Part shown: positions 22,425-23,340 of the stretch, one piece after another | How positions within the stretch are numbered: position 1 is the first letter of the stretch | Layout: each line of letters opens with the position of its first letter | Assembly: GCA_049302575.1 (NCBI GenBank) | Contig: JBAQMG010000036.1 | Coordinates: 1 to 23,340, forward strand | Length of the DNA stretch: 23,340 bases | Source of the DNA: JBAQMG01 sp049302575 | GTDB taxonomy: Bacteria > Bacillota > Desulfitobacteriia > Desulfitobacteriales > Desulfitobacteriaceae | Reading direction: 5' to 3' | Position numbers and translations under genes: made by a program | The notes under the pieces: generated by a model | Databases searched by the model: none | The model's input: the letters and a program-made list of their open reading frames with translations, nothing else | Told to the model about the DNA's origin: nothing

Positions 22425-23340
22425 TTATATATTATAGATGCCTTCACCGATAAATTCTCGCAAAATAGAATTAAAGGGTATCTTTGTTGTATCTAGGGGG
22501 TTAAAGAAAGCAAGCAAGCGGAGTAAAAGAGTCACACTAACGTGATGGGGACTATTCAGGGGAATAGCATCTAATAAAGGTTCGGCATAAGATCGGAGGG
22601 CATTAAGCTCGTATAAGAGGCTGGAGTTAAACATTACATCTGCTTCTTCTTGATAGGGAAAAATGTTAGTATTTTCTCCACGGCGAACGCTACTCCATTG
22701 AGCTAGAGTGCGTTCGGGATCAATTCCCCGAGTTCTGACATCACGTACGAGACGGCGGATTAAACGTACTTCAGTCGTGGGTACTCTATTATATGAATCG
22801 AGGTTAGATTGGAAAAGAGCGCTAATATATATTTTGAAAAGATGGTTGCGGTTTAATGATGGAAGCAGACGGGGATTTAGACCGTGAATTCCTTCGATGA
22901 TCAAGATTTCATTAGAATTGAGGTACATAGGGCTCCCTTGTGGGCGCCGATTTCCAGAAATAAAATCAAAAATTGGTGTTTCGATCATGCCCCCTTTGAT
23001 GAGAGTATTAAGATGGGCATCCAAGAGTGGCAAGTCTAAGGCTTCTAAAGCTTCAAAGTCGTACTGTCCATTAGTATCAAGGGGGGTATTTTCTCGTGAA
23101 AGGAAATAGTTGTCTAAGGAGAGTGCTACAGGACGTAAGCCATTAACTCGTAATTGGGTTGACAATCGTTGGGCAAAGGTTGTTTTCCCAGAAGAGGATG
23201 GTCCGGAAACAAGAATAACTCGTACATGCTTTCGTTGTTCTAAAATCCGATCTGCGATTAAAGATATCTTTTTTTCATGCAGAGCTTCGGCTAAGCTTAT
23301 TAATTCATTGGAACGGTCAGCATGGATCACTGCATTGACA
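22425..23340 (-). CDS. Uridine-kinase-like nucleoside kinase, 5' end beyond the window
   Basis: The frame is open from 22425 to the right edge, so the gene is cut; 304 codons are visible. The visible part is a P-loop kinase of the uridine kinase type. Walker A is GPSSSGKTTF; the next signature segments are SLDNYFLSRENTP with the base-contacting region, FDFISGNRRPQG, IIEGIHGLNP and RLIRRLVRDVRTRG (lid). It would phosphorylate uridine or a related nucleoside with NTP. In Clostridia this kinase is commonly fused behind an N-terminal TGS and threonyl-tRNA-synthetase-like region, giving about 550 residues; the visible N-terminal stretch (ADRSNELISLAEALHEKKIS) is consistent with such a fusion, but the earlier part cannot be seen. 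The GTG at 23330 is not the start. Confidence 0.9.
   Translation of the reverse strand, partial: VNAVIHADRSNELISLAEALHEKKISLIADRILEQRKHVRVILVSGPSSSGKTTFAQRLSTQLRVNGLRPVALSLDNYFLSRENTPLDTNGQYDFEALEALDLPLLDAHLNTLIKGGMIETPIFDFISGNRRPQGSPMYLNSNEILIIEGIHGLNPRLLPSLNRNHLFKIYISALFQSNLDSYNRVPTTEVRLIRRLVRDVRTRGIDPERTLAQWSSVRRGENTNIFPYQEEADVMFNSSLLYELNALRSYAEPLLDAIPLNSPHHVSVTLLLRLLAFFNPLDTTKIPFNSILREFIGEGIYNI

Overview
The window looks like chromosomal DNA of an anaerobic, low-to-medium GC Firmicute of the class Clostridia, most like the Peptococcaceae (Desulfosporosinus/Desulfitobacterium type). This placement is inferred from gene content, not from a marker gene: strong GGAGG ribosome binding sites, a rubredoxin, a Crp/Fnr regulator, a ComFB-like protein, an MqnA-type menaquinone enzyme together with MenG, an HD-GYP protein, a VanW protein, and decayed IS1182-, IS3- and Tn3-type elements plus a group II intron.

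Layout. 1-176 is the end of an IS3-type insertion sequence running off the left edge. 177-858 has no convincing gene but holds several nested inverted repeats ending in an intrinsic terminator, a candidate structured RNA. 859-1750 is a HAD phosphatase plus rubredoxin, closed by a bidirectional terminator. 1802-4114 (minus) is a Ski2-like helicase, divergent from an unrecognised protein (4196-5053). Then come a Crp/Fnr regulator (minus), a 39-residue membrane peptide whose stop codon overlaps the stop of a convergent ComFB-like gene, a double zinc-ribbon protein with a structured leader, MenG, and a two-CBS-domain protein.

8579-15090 is a nested mobile region. A hairpin behind the CBS gene is followed by what looks like the 5' end of a group IIC intron. 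That intron is interrupted by a 6.1-kb Tn3-family transposon (8643-14749) with 38-43 bp inverted repeats. Its right flank is the end of the intron reverse transcriptase and intron domains V and VI. The transposon carries an internally deleted IS1182 transposase, a two-gene operon (secreted matrixin-like metalloprotease plus an unrecognised exported protein), a transposase gene with an in-frame stop and a frameshift, and a tyrosine recombinase with an in-frame stop. The element therefore appears immobile on its own, although its ends are well preserved.

15141-21005 is a tightly spaced, same-strand series: YigZ, an unrecognised membrane protein with a TPR-like tail (apparently starting at a non-standard codon), a PRC-barrel protein, VanW, a small membrane protein, an HD-GYP protein and endonuclease III. 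A 175-bp island of heptanucleotide tandem repeats begins at the last codons of endonuclease III. MqnA and a GIY-YIG protein follow, then a terminator, and on the minus strand a uridine-kinase-like nucleoside kinase that runs off the right edge.

MqnA (futalosine route) and MenG (last methylation) both serve menaquinone synthesis, so this organism probably respires with menaquinone made by the futalosine route. The most unusual content is the transposon cargo (matrixin with a non-standard third metal ligand plus its partner), the transposon-in-intron nesting with an associated deletion, and the candidate structured RNA near the left end.
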